A stretch of 64,000 bases of DNA from the NCBI GenBank assembly GCA_008477525.1, contig SPDT01000007.1, positions 3,534,001-3,598,000 of the forward strand, read 5' to 3'. The DNA is from Hypomyces perniciosus (taxonomy: Eukaryota; Ascomycota; Sordariomycetes; Hypocreales; Hypocreaceae). Below are positions 10,512 to 23,145 of the stretch, piece by piece. The notes below the pieces were generated by a model, which saw nothing but the letters and a program-made list of their open reading frames with translations, was not told the DNA's origin and ran no database searches. Within the stretch, counting starts at the first letter, position 1. Each line of letters starts with the position of its first letter. A program made the translations under genes and the position numbers.

Positions 10512-11633
10512 ATGGGCTCTCAAGTAGAGGATACTGGCCTTGGCCAGGACTTCACAAACCTTGTAATCAATGCCATGGGCTCAAACACAAACCCCAGACT
10601 ACGGACCGTCATGTCATCGTTTATCCAACACATTCACGGCTTTGCGCGGGAAGTCAACCTCACCACGGACGAATGGCTGCTCGGTGTTCAGATGATCAAT
10701 TGGGCCGGCCAGATGAGCAATAACCGACGAAACGAAGGCCAGCTGATCTGCGACATCATCGGCTTGGAGTCGTAAGACATCCCCTGAGCCTCCGTTATGG
10801 ATTCGGCATAGAAGCTAATGTGAAGATGCCATTGTTAGACTTATCGACGACATCACCTACAGAGAGGCAAGTAAGAAGGGCCTATCACCCACATCATCGG
10901 CCATCCTGGGGCCATTCTGGCGCAGCGACGCGCCAATTCGAGAAAATGGCACCACAATTTCTTTCAACACGCCAAAGGATGGCCAAATTACCTTGATGCA
11001 TGGGCGGGTGACATGTGCTGAGACGGGAAAGCCCCTGGCAAATGCCTCGGTTGACGTGTGGCAGGCGTCTACAAACGGTATTTGACAGCCTCTCCTGGTT
11101 TGAGGGCTGCTAATGAATGCTGATACTTTTTTTCACAATAGGTCTCTATGAGCAGCAGGATCCAGATCAGATCGACTGCAATCTGCGTGGCAAGTTCATT
11201 ACCGACTCCGAAGGCCGATATTCGTTCTACTGCCTCCGCCCAACACCATACCCTGTGAGATTTCTCTCGGTCAACTCTATACCAAATCCTAGGACTAACA
11301 AAAGAATTCCTAGATTCCTGATGATGGCCCTGCCGGAAAGCTACTGAAGCTGATGGACCGACATGAGTTCCGACCCGCACATATCCACCTAATTGTAAGC
11401 GACAAACAAAAAAGCCTCGCGATGCTATGCAAAACTAATACAGTCAACAGGTCCAAGTGGAAGGCTACAAATCGTTGACTACGCAAATCTTTGACAAAGA
11501 TTCAAAATATCTTGAGGATGACAGTGTGTTCGCCGTCAAGGATGGCTTAACTGTTGAGTTCAAGCCCAAGAAGGGCGACCTGCAAGCAGAGTGGGATCTG
11601 GAGTATGATGTGAAGCTTGCGAAGGAGGCTTGA
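10512..11633 (+). CDS. Intradiol ring-cleavage dioxygenase (catechol/hydroxyquinol 1,2-dioxygenase-like)
   Basis: Exons 10512-10771, 10839-11077, 11142-11254, 11314-11394 and 11451-11633 give 291 aa, all phases consistent. These Fe(III) enzymes open catecholic rings between the two hydroxyls to cis,cis-muconate-type acids. The four iron ligands are visible: Tyr169 (GLYEQQ), Tyr203 (PTPYP), His227 and His229 (RPAHIHL). Their spacing nearly equals that of catechol 1,2-dioxygenase. The N-terminal helical segment typical of catechol and hydroxyquinol enzymes is present, with [14 protein letters not shown] leading into the catalytic domain. The enzyme lies beside an FAD hydroxylase and a decarboxylase that could both provide catechol. 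Catechol versus hydroxyquinol preference cannot be decided here. Confidence 0.9.
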
Positions 11634-12077
11634 GCATATTCAATGATTTGCCTTCATATAATGAACTGCATGTAACTGGCGGACTCAATGAGATTTTTCT
11701 TTTATTATCTCGTGCCATCCAATATGATCGTGCATCTGATCACAATGTCTCGATGTCTGTTTGACCCATCCTTGAATGCCACCCTCGACGATGAGACTAA
11801 GAACACCCCAGCAAATGGGTCTTATTCAGCGCGACAACACATATTACCCTCGTCATTCGAGAGCGTGAGCTTTTAATAAGTCCGGTCCGGAAAGTTCTAA
11901 AAGCCCGTTTATTGTCCGGTACCGGTACTTGCGGCCTCCAACTCTGCAACTTTAACCAAACCATCTCGATGGTCTTCTTTATTAGATCATTTAACCAGTA
12001 CGGAGTAATACGTAGTCAATTGAAAGCACAACCAGAACACCATGCGAAATACCCGACTAACGTATTGTAAAATGACT
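11634..12077. other. Convergent intergenic region
   Basis: About 440 bp between convergent 3' ends. It holds a TACGGAGTA motif at 11999-12007 and a TCCGGTACCGG stretch at 11915-11925 embedded in a longer block that resembles 13888-13921 upstream of the monooxygenase. No gene is seen. Confidence 0.4.
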
Positions 12078-13716
12078 TCAGTTTTCCTGTCCAATGATCA
12101 CCCCACCAGGCAATTCCAGCCCGATTGGTAATCCTCGAATATATTTGTCCTGGAAAGGAACGCCTCTCTTTTCCGCAAGCACTTGCTCGACATCCTTGTA
12201 CATGTCATAGCTACAACGTTGTTAGAACCGTCATCGCATAATTACTTGGAATCCAGTGTGACTTACGCGTTCATCTCCTCTATCGTGAGTTTCTTCTTCT
12301 CATCTTCCACCTTGTACGTCGGGGTGTCCTTATTTTGTGAGAAACCTAAGGTGTTGGTTAGTGAGAGCTTCCACCTAAGGGTCTCAACTGAACTCGCCAA
12401 TTCTTTCATTGATGTTGTACGCTGCCTTGGCAGCAGCAGATTGTACCCTGGTGGCTCGAGGAAGTCGGACAGCATCGTACGCGGCGAGAGCTTCGGCAAT
12501 GTTTCCACTGAAGTATTTCTTGTTGAATAGGATTCCGAGCGCAGCAGCGTCTTCAATTGCCATGCATGCGCCTTGGCTTTGGTGAGGCATCATCTGCAAC
12601 CTGTTAGTCCGACAGTATCGTGCTATGCAGAGTAGCCAACGTACAGGGTGTCCAGCATCGCCTAGCAGACACACCATATTCTTGTGAATGTAAGGGTACG
12701 GATCGCTTGGGAGTTCACGTTAGCCCAGTGAACTTGTGGCTAAATCTCATTTTCTCCCACTTACTGCAACCATAGTCTCCAAGGTTGGATCTCCTTGCCA
12801 ATCTTCAGATGGGCCAATACCTGCGGGTCGAGATTGGAATACGGAGCAAGTAATTTCTCAACCGGCAGGTCCTCACTACCCCAAGCGTGGCTGGAATAAT
12901 CGCCCACCTCGCGAGGAAAGAAGCAATAATAAGACAGCAGCTTTCCACCATTGCATGGTGACAAGACAATCTTGTCCCACTTCCCTTCCTGTCCACCCCA
13001 ATATTCTAGAGCGGCGTGTTGGGAGTAGTCAACGAGACCCAGCTTGACTGCTTCCTCAGTAGAAACATTGGCATGTAAGCAACAGGAGTCAGCTGGTCGC
13101 TTTGCTGGGTGAATGCCGATATGTCCTCGGACCACAGACCCGATGCCGTCAGCGCCGATGATGAGATCGTGGTAAGCCGTAACGCCGTTGCTGAACACGA
13201 TCTTTCCGGCATCTATATCGATCCCTTTACACTAAAAGACAAGTTAGCCTTTTCCCATTGGAATGATCAAAGGAATCTATGGAGGAAACATACTTGATGA
13301 TTAACCAGCAACTTCGCCGGTGTTCCCTGACCTTCCTCCTCAAGTGCCGAATCTTTCAACATCTTGTGCATGTACTGGCGATGGAACATGTTGTAAACAT
13401 ATCCCCATCGTTCCTCATAGTCATCCAAGTCATACACGCTGACCGGTTCACCCGTCTTCCAGTCTCGGTTGATGAGCTTCTTCAACACGACTGGATCACC
13501 CTTGGCAACGTCCACGTTCCATTCATGGAGCCATCGCGTGCCGTTTGCAGCACATGAAACTGAGGCACCGACTTCACCGGCAAAGTCGTGCCTCTCATAG
13601 ATAGTGACAATATGGCCTGCCCTGCGGAGAGAAATGGCGACAGACATGCCGCCAATACCACCACCAATAACACCGACATTGAGTTGCCTCCAACCGGTAG
13701 GTAAATTTGAGCCCAT
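12078..13716 (-). CDS. FAD-dependent monooxygenase, salicylate hydroxylase-like
   Basis: On the minus strand six exons: 13716-13294, 13231-12765, 12705-12645, 12593-12389, 12345-12267, 12210-12078; 455 aa. All phases agree. One intron is only 43 nt but has a clear CTAAC branch site. Class A flavoprotein hydroxylase hallmarks are the dinucleotide-binding GGGIGG (residues 18-23), the DG motif LIIGADG (about 164-170) and the GD motif LLGDAGHP (about 310-316), followed by QSQGACMAIEDA. Such enzymes hydroxylate aromatic acids with NAD(P)H and O2. Salicylate hydroxylases also decarboxylate to catechol. Adjacency to the dioxygenase and a dihydroxybenzoate decarboxylase supports an aromatic substrate, but the exact one is not shown by sequence. 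Confidence 0.88.
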
Positions 13717-14419
13717 TTTGGCGGATTTGTAATGTTGGAGAGCGGCTTTAGAAAGGAGTGATATAGTGTACTAGTGAGGTATGGATAAGAGGGTATATCG
13801 AGTTGTGGTTGGTGAAAGAGGGTTTTTATCCATTGACAATCATGTTCTAACTATGGCCCCATCGAGCGGAAAACAAACCATGATAACAAAAGCCCGGTAA
13901 ATTTGTTATTGGTCCGGCACCTTGCAAGGGTATCGTGGAGTGCCTTTCTAGTGGCGTTGAGGTTTGTCGGCTATGTCCCGACACGAGCCATCCCAAAGCC
14001 GCCTGAGATGTGCAACAGAGACGATATTATCCGCCGACCCCAAGTGAGGCTTAAACCACTCGTGCTCGTACTCGCATGATGACAAGTTGACCGCGGCAAT
14101 AGTATCACCATGCCTCGGTCAAACGTCATACAAAATGAATTGAGCGGTTCGGGACGTCGGAGAACGATGGTCCGAACTTGATATCCGCTCTTTTGGGAGA
14201 CCCTGCTTGGACTCAGTGATTCGTCCATACCGTGCATTTAGATGCAGAGCACTCATCATCTGCATGATAAAAAAGCTTACATCTGCCTTGTGGTGTCATC
14301 AGTTTTGTACTAATACGGAATACGACGTACTTGACGGGTTGACTATTAAGCCGGTCCACTGATTAGGAATTATTTCCTACACACCCTTCCGTCTGTATAT
14401 CATAATACAACGAACATGT
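13717..14419. promoter_or_regulatory. Upstream region of the monooxygenase
   Basis: About 700 bp between the monooxygenase start and the 3' end of the second regulator. It contains the block at 13888-13921 with GGTCCGGCACC, and a stretch at 14328-14358 that is a degraded match to one arm of the 7540-7663 element (shared CGGGTTGACTA, then GCCGG and ACTGA). A TACGGAATA variant of the dispersed motif lies just before it. Confidence 0.4.
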
Positions 14420-16845
14420 TTATTCTGGGCCAAATACCCTAGGGTTATAAAATGGAAAACTGTCCCATTGCGATAAGTCAAGGGTATCCCACCCTCGTAA
14501 CATATCGCCTTCCATCTCAGTTGCTTGTGAAGCAGAATCGGTGATGAGCCAGGTGCCACCAGTGTCTGCGGCTGTGAAATCCGCATGAGCCGCCTGGCTA
14601 GCCTGTGAGATCTCTCCGTCGCCTACCTTGTTGTTTTGCGCAGAATCTCTTTCCCGGTCTAGAGAGAATATTCTTCCTACATATCTGCTCCGGGGTCGCG
14701 CTGACAGTCGGCTACGCTGCTGGATGATTGCGTTGGACAACAGGCTTAGAATTTCAGAGTAATGTGCAGCCTGTGGGCTCTGTATCGATAGAAAGTCTAG
14801 GACATCCTTAGCACTGCGAAAAGTCGTCTCAATCTCGTAATCCAACTCTCTCTTAGCGAACATGTCAAAGCCCAGGATGAGACCAGCAGCAAAAACTAGG
14901 GCCCTATTCCAGATCGTTAGCGCCTTGAAGTTTCGTAAGAGACATTGGAACTGTATTACTTCATGATGCACATGTTTCCTAATAAAATTCCAGCTTTGTG
15001 TGCATCCGCACATGTCTGTACAAGATACACTGCTGCATCGAGACAGGCTGACGCCAGCGGTGATGATGAAGGTGTTGCAATACCAGAATGAGATGTGAGT
15101 GTAGAAATAAGTACCGGACGCGTGACTAGCGTAATAGAAAAGTAGTAGAGACATGAGACATGTATGCTACACATGGTCGTCCTCTGACACGAGGAAATGG
15201 TGTTGGATGTCGGTGTGCCTCGAAGGAAGCTTGGCAGCTCTTGACTCCATTCTTCGATTTTGCTGAGAAACTGTTCCACTAGGGCAGCAGATGCCACCTT
15301 TTTCCCGTAAAATGCGTCAACACTCTCATTAACTATAGTGAGAATCTTGTACGATGCAAATAACGAGGCGGCATTCTGATTCTGTTGGGTCTCAAGGCCT
15401 TCGGGCAAAGTGATGAGGCTATTGTCAAGCTCGGCGCGCAGACCAGCAGTTGCTGGAGGTCTTCCGAGAATAGAACATACGAGCATGTCCAAGATACAGA
15501 GACTCATCCATATACGCAACCTGAGATGAAAAAGAAGTCAGATGGGATCATGAAACCGTACAACTTCACCTGTCACCTACCGGGTTTGGTATGGAAGACT
15601 CTTCATGTCTGCATACGAATCACGACTGTGCAGGCCGAGCGCAACTGCTGTCCTGGCCGCAATGCCTAGATACATGAAGGCCGTATTCCGCCGACAATGG
15701 CCCAGCATGTAAAACGCCATGAGAAGGAATGCCTTGACCATGTCGATGTTTGGATCCTCCAGCATCCCCACGAATGCATTTCGTTGGGCCTGGCGGAAAT
15801 ACATGTGCCCAACTTGCTGTGAGTCTATCGGAGATTTGCATTGTGCACCGATGGCCACAACAAGGTCGATGGCGGCCTTTTGACATGGGTTGATAGCTCG
15901 GGCGTTTTCAGTTCTCGCTTTGATCAACAGGTCCTCTATCTCTGTCGGTGCAAAGATATCTAGAAATCCTGCGGTCTTCACCCAGTCAGTGTGGCTTGCA
16001 GAATCAGGTGTACAGAGAAACTTACCGCAGCTTGAAACACACACATATATCCCAGGCTAGACTCCAAGTCTACGTTGCAGTCAGACGATTCCTCAACAGT
16101 TGAGTTGCTCACAGCGGGCTCAGTTTCCAGCATGCTATCGCTCTTGTCATTGTGAGAGAATTGAGAGGGGCCAAGTTGCGTTGTCACAGTGTCTCTGATG
16201 AACTGGAGGAAAGATATTGAAGCGGCTCCACCGATGTATACTGCAAGTTACTGTCAGTACCCAAGGGTTCGATGGTTTGGATACAGGCTCGCAGTGCTGA
16301 CCTCGTTCTCCCCGTAGATTCAACAGCATACGAGCATGAGACTCCCGTCTGATGGCAGGCGATCTGGATCTTGACGGCGCAGACACCCGGTTCCCAACCG
16401 CTTCTGGGGCACTAATACGGGAATCGGATGGGGAGATTGGTTGATACTCTCCGTCAACGTCGCCGCCAACGGACGTCGGACCCGCAGCTAAGCTCCATCC
16501 CGGGAGAGGAATGGGCGCGAAAACATTCCGGCTCCAGGCCGATTCCTCCGGAGGTGCGGGCCTCTGTCTTGCCGATGGATCAGCATCAGCATCATCCCCA
16601 CCCCCACCTCTCGGCGAGGACAAAGTGGGTTCGGGAATGGGGATAGGAGATAGGGTCCGATCTGGGGTTTTCCTCAAGCCCCTAGGGCGATGAGTAAGAT
16701 AACACGATGCACCGATGCCTCTTCGCTGGCAGGCTGTGCAGGGCACCGTTGCACTGCATTTCTTTTTCGAGGCCCTGCAGAAGTTGCATGCCTCCGCCGC
16801 GCGTCGGCGCTGACTCGGGAGGACTTTCGGCCGCGGCATCTGCAA
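14420..16845 (-). CDS. Zn2Cys6 transcription factor with fungal_trans domain
   Basis: On the minus strand the exons are 16845-16302, 16240-16026, 15975-15581, 15520-14972 and 14903-14420, encoding 728 aa. All phases match; the last intron uses a weak GTGCAT donor and is the least certain. The Zn2Cys6 cluster is Cys20, 23, 30, 36, 39, 48, in a basic N-terminus. A Pro/Ser-rich linker follows. The middle homology region (fungal_trans, PF04082) shows RLRIWMSLCILDMLVCSILGRPPA across the third splice. The next gene starts on the opposite strand 805 bp away, so this regulator and the decarboxylase share a divergent promoter. A role as local activator of the aromatic genes is the natural guess. A start at the second Met (residue 3) is possible. 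Confidence 0.87.
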
Positions 16846-18732
<1,887 letters not shown>

Positions 18733-19275
18733 TCCAAAGTAATACACTAGATATGATTATTTACATTCAATAATCCACCAAAATGATATCTTCAACATTT
18801 GGATCTTGATGCCCACCTCTTACACCCTCAATACGGCATTCTCCACCCTACCTCATGCATATTACCACCTAACGTCATACTGTCAAGCTCTGATTGAGTA
18901 TCTACGGAGTACTTCATATTCGAGCAAGAATCATTTCTCGGAATCGCTAATCCTCAATAAGGCGCACCTTGTTAGACACCAGCAGCACAACATACCTTTT
19001 AAGTCTAGAAGTCAGTCAGGCGCTAGTTCCTCGCCCTACCGATAGTAGATAGGCCTGAATTACCAGCTGGAGACGCTTCTGTGATTTGAGCCAATTACCC
19101 AAGACTCTGTGTGTTTATTGGCATATTTGCCTTAATTTCTCAGCCGTGCATCTTTTCAGTTTTCAAATCTAGACATTTTTAAGAGGCGCCTACTTCGTAG
19201 ATGCGGCATTCGCCTTTTTTTCGTCATCCGCTAGCAAACATAGTACTAAATAATCCCGCTGCAAAACAAGAACGA
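18733..19275. other. Intergenic, decarboxylase to tRNA
   Basis: About 540 bp without a supported gene. One TACGGAGTA motif lies at 18903-18911. The rest is AT-leaning with no repeat recognised. Confidence 0.4.
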
Positions 19276-19373
19276 GGCGAGATGGCCGAGTTGGTTATGG
19301 CGTCAGGTTAAGGCTACCTTAACAGCAATTCCTGGTGGAGCAATCCGCGTGGGTTCGAGTCCCACTCTCGTCA
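19276..19373 (+). tRNA. tRNA-Leu(AAG) with 16-nt intron
   Basis: Acceptor stem GGCGAGA (19276-19282) pairs with TCTCGTC (19366-19372). The anticodon stem TCAGG (19303-19307) pairs with CCTGG after an intron at 19314-19329. The loop places AAG at 19310-19312 after T33. The intron contains CCTTAAC, complementary to the GTTAAGG around the anticodon, as in eukaryotic pre-tRNAs. A long variable arm (class II) and the T arm GTGGGTTCGAGTCCCAC are present. A T5 run at 19382-19386 is the Pol III terminator. Confidence 0.93.
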
Positions 19374-19381
19374 AGCATTTC

Positions 19382-19386
19382 TTTTT
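19382..19386 (+). terminator. Pol III T-run terminator of tRNA-Leu
   Basis: Five Ts, nine bases after the discriminator base. Confidence 0.7.
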
Positions 19387-19919
19387 GCCTTATGTGATAG
19401 GTGATAATAACAGCAAGATGTATTTTTCTTTTTGTTTACGACTTTGAATCCATTCGCAACTGTCTGAACCGATTCATTTGTTACCGTGTTATTTGGAGAC
19501 GCCTATCCTGTACTATTAAGACGAAAGTTTATCCTTCGCAGAAACAACCTATTCGACTCAAATACTGTTCAAATCTGAATACAATGATTTATAGATAATA
19601 TTGAGCTGTTGGTCAATTGTTTGACAAGCACTGACATGATGGTGAAGACCATATTGCATGACTTGGTATGACTGTTATGCCACCCTTATTGATGAAAGCT
19701 TAGCAATAGCTGAAAATATCTCTGCATAAAGCTATTGCAGGACATTTATTGCCGGATGAGTCACTGGGTGAAATACAACCATGGTCCAATGCAATGAGAG
19801 ATACAACGTGATCTGATGGGGTTTTATAAGTTGGATACTCGCATAGACGAGATGTCGTCCTCAAACACCAAACATCACCAGATTTGAGAACGTTGACATA
19901 GGTTCTTTGAGCATTCGGT
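19387..19919. other. Intergenic, tRNA to phosphotransferase-like gene
   Basis: About 530 bp, AT-leaning, with no supported gene or repeat. Confidence 0.4.
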
Positions 19920-21250
19920 ATGGCAGCGTCAGGTCTTCAGAGGCCACAGACCCCGCCTCACCACCCCACACACGGAGTCTATGTTCCAACCTCCACCATC
20001 GAGAGAATTGCGAGGCGCGTCTTTCCAAAATCCAAGCTGGTTTCAATGTGTCAGCTTGAGAGTGGGAAATCCTACAACAATAGGATCTACTTCCTCAAGA
20101 TTCATCATCCGCAGGCTACTGGCACAGAACTCGCTCTGGGCTCCACTGAAGCGTTGGGTGAGGATGAGCTGGAGCTGGTTTTGAAGGTCAATGGTAGGTT
20201 TTTCGGCGCAAACAAGGTCGAGAATGAGGTAGCATCCTTGAGATTGCTGCAGGCATATTGCCCAGATATACCGGCGCCGAGAGTCTTTGCATGGTCCAAC
20301 GATGGCCAGAGTATGACATTTCTATCGCCAGAAGTGGACTTACAGACAACTTCAACAGAGATCTCTTCTAGTCAAGGGGATCAAAATTTGACCCATGGTG
20401 GATGGATCCTCATATCACGCTTACCTGGAGAGCCCATATCCAGCTTCGATTTGGACAAGACAACAATGGCGAGTGTCATGAAACAGCTGGCTGACATCGC
20501 AATGTGCTGGCGTCGTGATATTCCTGCTCAAAAAAATTGCGGGAATTCCCTTCTTCGCCGCCATGATGGAGATGAAACACCAGCTGATATTAAGCTAGAA
20601 AAGATTATGGCTCCAATGGCACTGAGGTGCTAGTTCGAGGTGTATTGATGGATGAGATCAAGACTGCCGCTCCAATTGCAAGCCTCGCCGAGTACTATAA
20701 AATCAGGTTGGAAAAGAAACTTTATGAGTTGGAAACTTCGGATACTTACGCGCCGAACCGATCCCTTGTACCTTTGCTACGGAGTTTCATTGCTGAACCT
20801 CTCCCGAAATTGGGACTTGATGATGCGCTCGAACGTGGCGGCCAGGGGGATTGCAAGTTCGTCTTCACCCACTACGACCTATCCCCGCGAAACATTCTCA
20901 TTTCTGGTCAGCCTCCACAGATCTCTGGGATTGTGGACTTTGAGTTTTCCGGATTTTTCTCACCCGTCGAAGAATTTCTGAATGATTCGGTTGGGAACGA
21001 TGGGGACTGGCCACAAGCGGCATATGATGCATATCTGAATAAACTAGATGAGAACGGAATACATATACCAGGGAAGAGTATCGATGAAGGTTTATGGGAG
21101 CAGAGCCATGCTCTTGAAAAGTTAGTGGAAAGTATTGCGCCCTGGTGGTTACCTGGAGGCCGTGAGGGAAGGCATCTTGAAGAGGAGCTCAAGCGTGTTG
21201 AACAGGTGGCGAAGGATATGATGGAGAAGCTCTCGGATTTGGTCAAGTAA
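19920..21250 (+). CDS. Aminoglycoside phosphotransferase (APH)-family kinase-like protein, frameshifted
   Basis: The gene is in two overlapping frames. The first runs from the ATG at 19920 and ends shortly after 20600; the second runs to the stop at 21250. The second frame, read back, gives KDYGSNGTEVLVRGVLMDEI, and the first gives DIKLEK up to the same point. One extra A in the A4 run 20599-20602 would join them cleanly. APH-like folds phosphorylate small molecules and are common, mostly uncharacterised, in fungi. The Brenner-type HYDLSPRN (H-x-D-x4-N) near 20870-20893 and the metal-binding IVDFEF near 20933 are intact, so catalysis would be possible if the frame were whole. An unusual intron with a weak donor before 20590 is a less likely explanation, since it would remove about 28 residues. 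Possible pseudogene or base-call error. Confidence 0.72.
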
Positions 21251-21739
21251 TTTGAAGCGCGAATTTGAGCGTTCTGCCCTGATACATATATTTATAATAG
21301 CAAGATCGCTAGGAGGGTTCATTTGGATCGGATGTCTTTACGTCTACAATGAGACGATTCATGAAATACGACATGCTATTGTATAATCCGGGCGTAAATC
21401 AACCGTTCTAGTATGAACAGAGCGATTACCTGTAGGCAATGCTGAGCTTAGGAGTCGTTGTAGGCACGATGGGTATTTGGAGATACAGGTAGTAAGCGGA
21501 GACAAAAGCAGTAATGAAAGAGAGGGTTGATAATTAAAAATAAGCAACACTTCACAATACAGTGGTCATTAAAGTCATAGTCAAGTGTTGGAAACACCGG
21601 TAGGTTCATCGGAGGAGCAGCATCCGGCTCCACAGAGTCCCGGTCGCCCAGTGGGGCCGGGGAGCCGGGGCATATCGGCTGGAGCAGACTTGGACCTGAA
21701 AGCTGATACTAGGGCTATTCTTGCGTCTTCTGAATTATA

Positions 21740-22268
21740 TCAAGCAGCAAGTTGCGATGAATGTGCGTTGAGGGCCTCGTTGGCTGCCTTCAACTGCATA
21801 TGGATCGAGACTTCTCGCCTCACCTTGGAACAACAACCAAACTCATATTTAATGGGGGAAGAGAGACCAAAGAAAATCCCAAATAAGTTTTCTTAAGCAT
21901 TGAAGGGCTGTGCCACTCACCAAGAGATAGATTGAGGTTGCTGTCGGTCCATCTCTGTCGCAGGGCCCAATTGGGTCTCGACAAGCTCGATTCTGAACAT
22001 TATCGAAGAGAAAATTACTCTAAGAGTTAGATGTTTATGTGCGTCATCAACAACATCTCCTCAGACTTGTTATTTTACGTATGCTTGATCATCGATTAAC
22101 CCCCAAATGAGACTTATAGTAGCTAGCGACACAAGCCATTAGCTCACCAATTCTTACCAGCAATCGGCCTCTGGGTCCAAGGTATTTGAAACTCGTGTTA
22201 TGGAGCTTGTTGCGGAGGTAATTTCTCAATTCGGCGCTCTGTTTCACGCACTTGATTTGGGCCTCCAT
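21740..22268 (-). CDS. Possible small spliced gene, unknown function
   Basis: Candidate exons on the minus strand are 22268-22148, 22017-21921 and 21818-21740, joined by GTGAGC and GTGAGT donors, giving 98 aa. The parts read RNKLHNTSFKYLGPRGRLL, then a short helix-like segment, then a terminal QLKAANEALNAHSSQLAA that looks coiled. I do not recognise it. An alternative donor GTAAGA lies 10 nt upstream in exon 1 but breaks phase with exon 2. The splice phases agree because I selected them, so this is weak support; it may be a gene remnant. Confidence 0.25.
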
Positions 22269-23063
22269 CAAGGGGACGTGCGAAGCGCTCGCTGACTACC
22301 TAACCGAGAAAGGAGCATCCGGTCGTCAGATTATCGCATCTTTGACGACTTGAACGTGCCAAGAGATCCGCATCCAAAGTACCAAAGTAGCAAGCAGTTC
22401 CATGTGATTATGAAGTGTGTAGCCGAGATAGCTTTCTGTCCGTGAAGAGAATTACTCCGTTTTCAACAACCCCACCCAAAACATCAGTATGAGAACCGTG
22501 TAAAGACAGACAGCGAAATCCCCTTCCTTAGACAGAACAGTAGACTACGACAGATGGGAGAATAGTTGGCAGACTTGTAGCTACCCCTTGGCGCTGTCGG
22601 ATGAATGACCAAGTCGGCTGTTGCGGAAAAATTCCTAGATTAAATAACCGCTGACTTGGTTAACCCTGGTACCATCTCGATTTAAATAGCCGAATAAACG
22701 GCTTTACCAACAATGTGAGCAGTCACGCACAGCTTTGCACGGCTGGTCTCCACTGATAGATACGGGGAGATTTTCAAAGATGATACTCGATCCACTAAAG
22801 GATCATTCTTTGCTTAACCTTTTCAAATCAGCCCCAAAAAACTCCGTAGTCGGATTGTGTTAACGGTAAACCGGCTATCTTAGCCACCGGTCGGGGATGA
22901 ATCCGCACAAAAGACTGGAGCTAGTGGGTTCATCGGCCTTGACGTCCACTGCCGATCCCTGATATTTCACCATCGAGTTGGCGATTTGTGTGAGAAGTTG
23001 GGATTGCGGCCCGCTTTCGGCTTTCAAGCGGCCGGAGCATCCCCGATGCAGGATCGCAATGGT

Positions 23064-23076
23064 TATATTATATATA
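23064..23076 (+). promoter_or_regulatory. TATA box of the MFS transporter
   Basis: TATATTATATATA lies 70-82 bp before the transporter ATG. Confidence 0.5.
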
Positions 23077-23145
23077 CGGGACTCTTCCGACGATGACCGG
23101 CAATTGTTTTGGGTGTCGGACCCAATATCATGAACCACATCCGCC

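Larger units (their letters stand above)
21251..23145. other. Gene-poor region before the MFS transporter
   Basis: About 1.9 kb. The only coding signal is a weak three-exon candidate on the minus strand (21740-22268, listed separately). The last 300 bp form the transporter promoter, with a TATATTATATATA box at 23064-23076 and CCGG-containing stretches around 22866-22895. Confidence 0.45.

Noticed and set aside
21585..21896. 103-codon plus-strand frame after the APH-like gene
   Set aside because: No recognisable domain, no promoter signal, and it overlaps the better (though weak) minus-strand spliced candidate.
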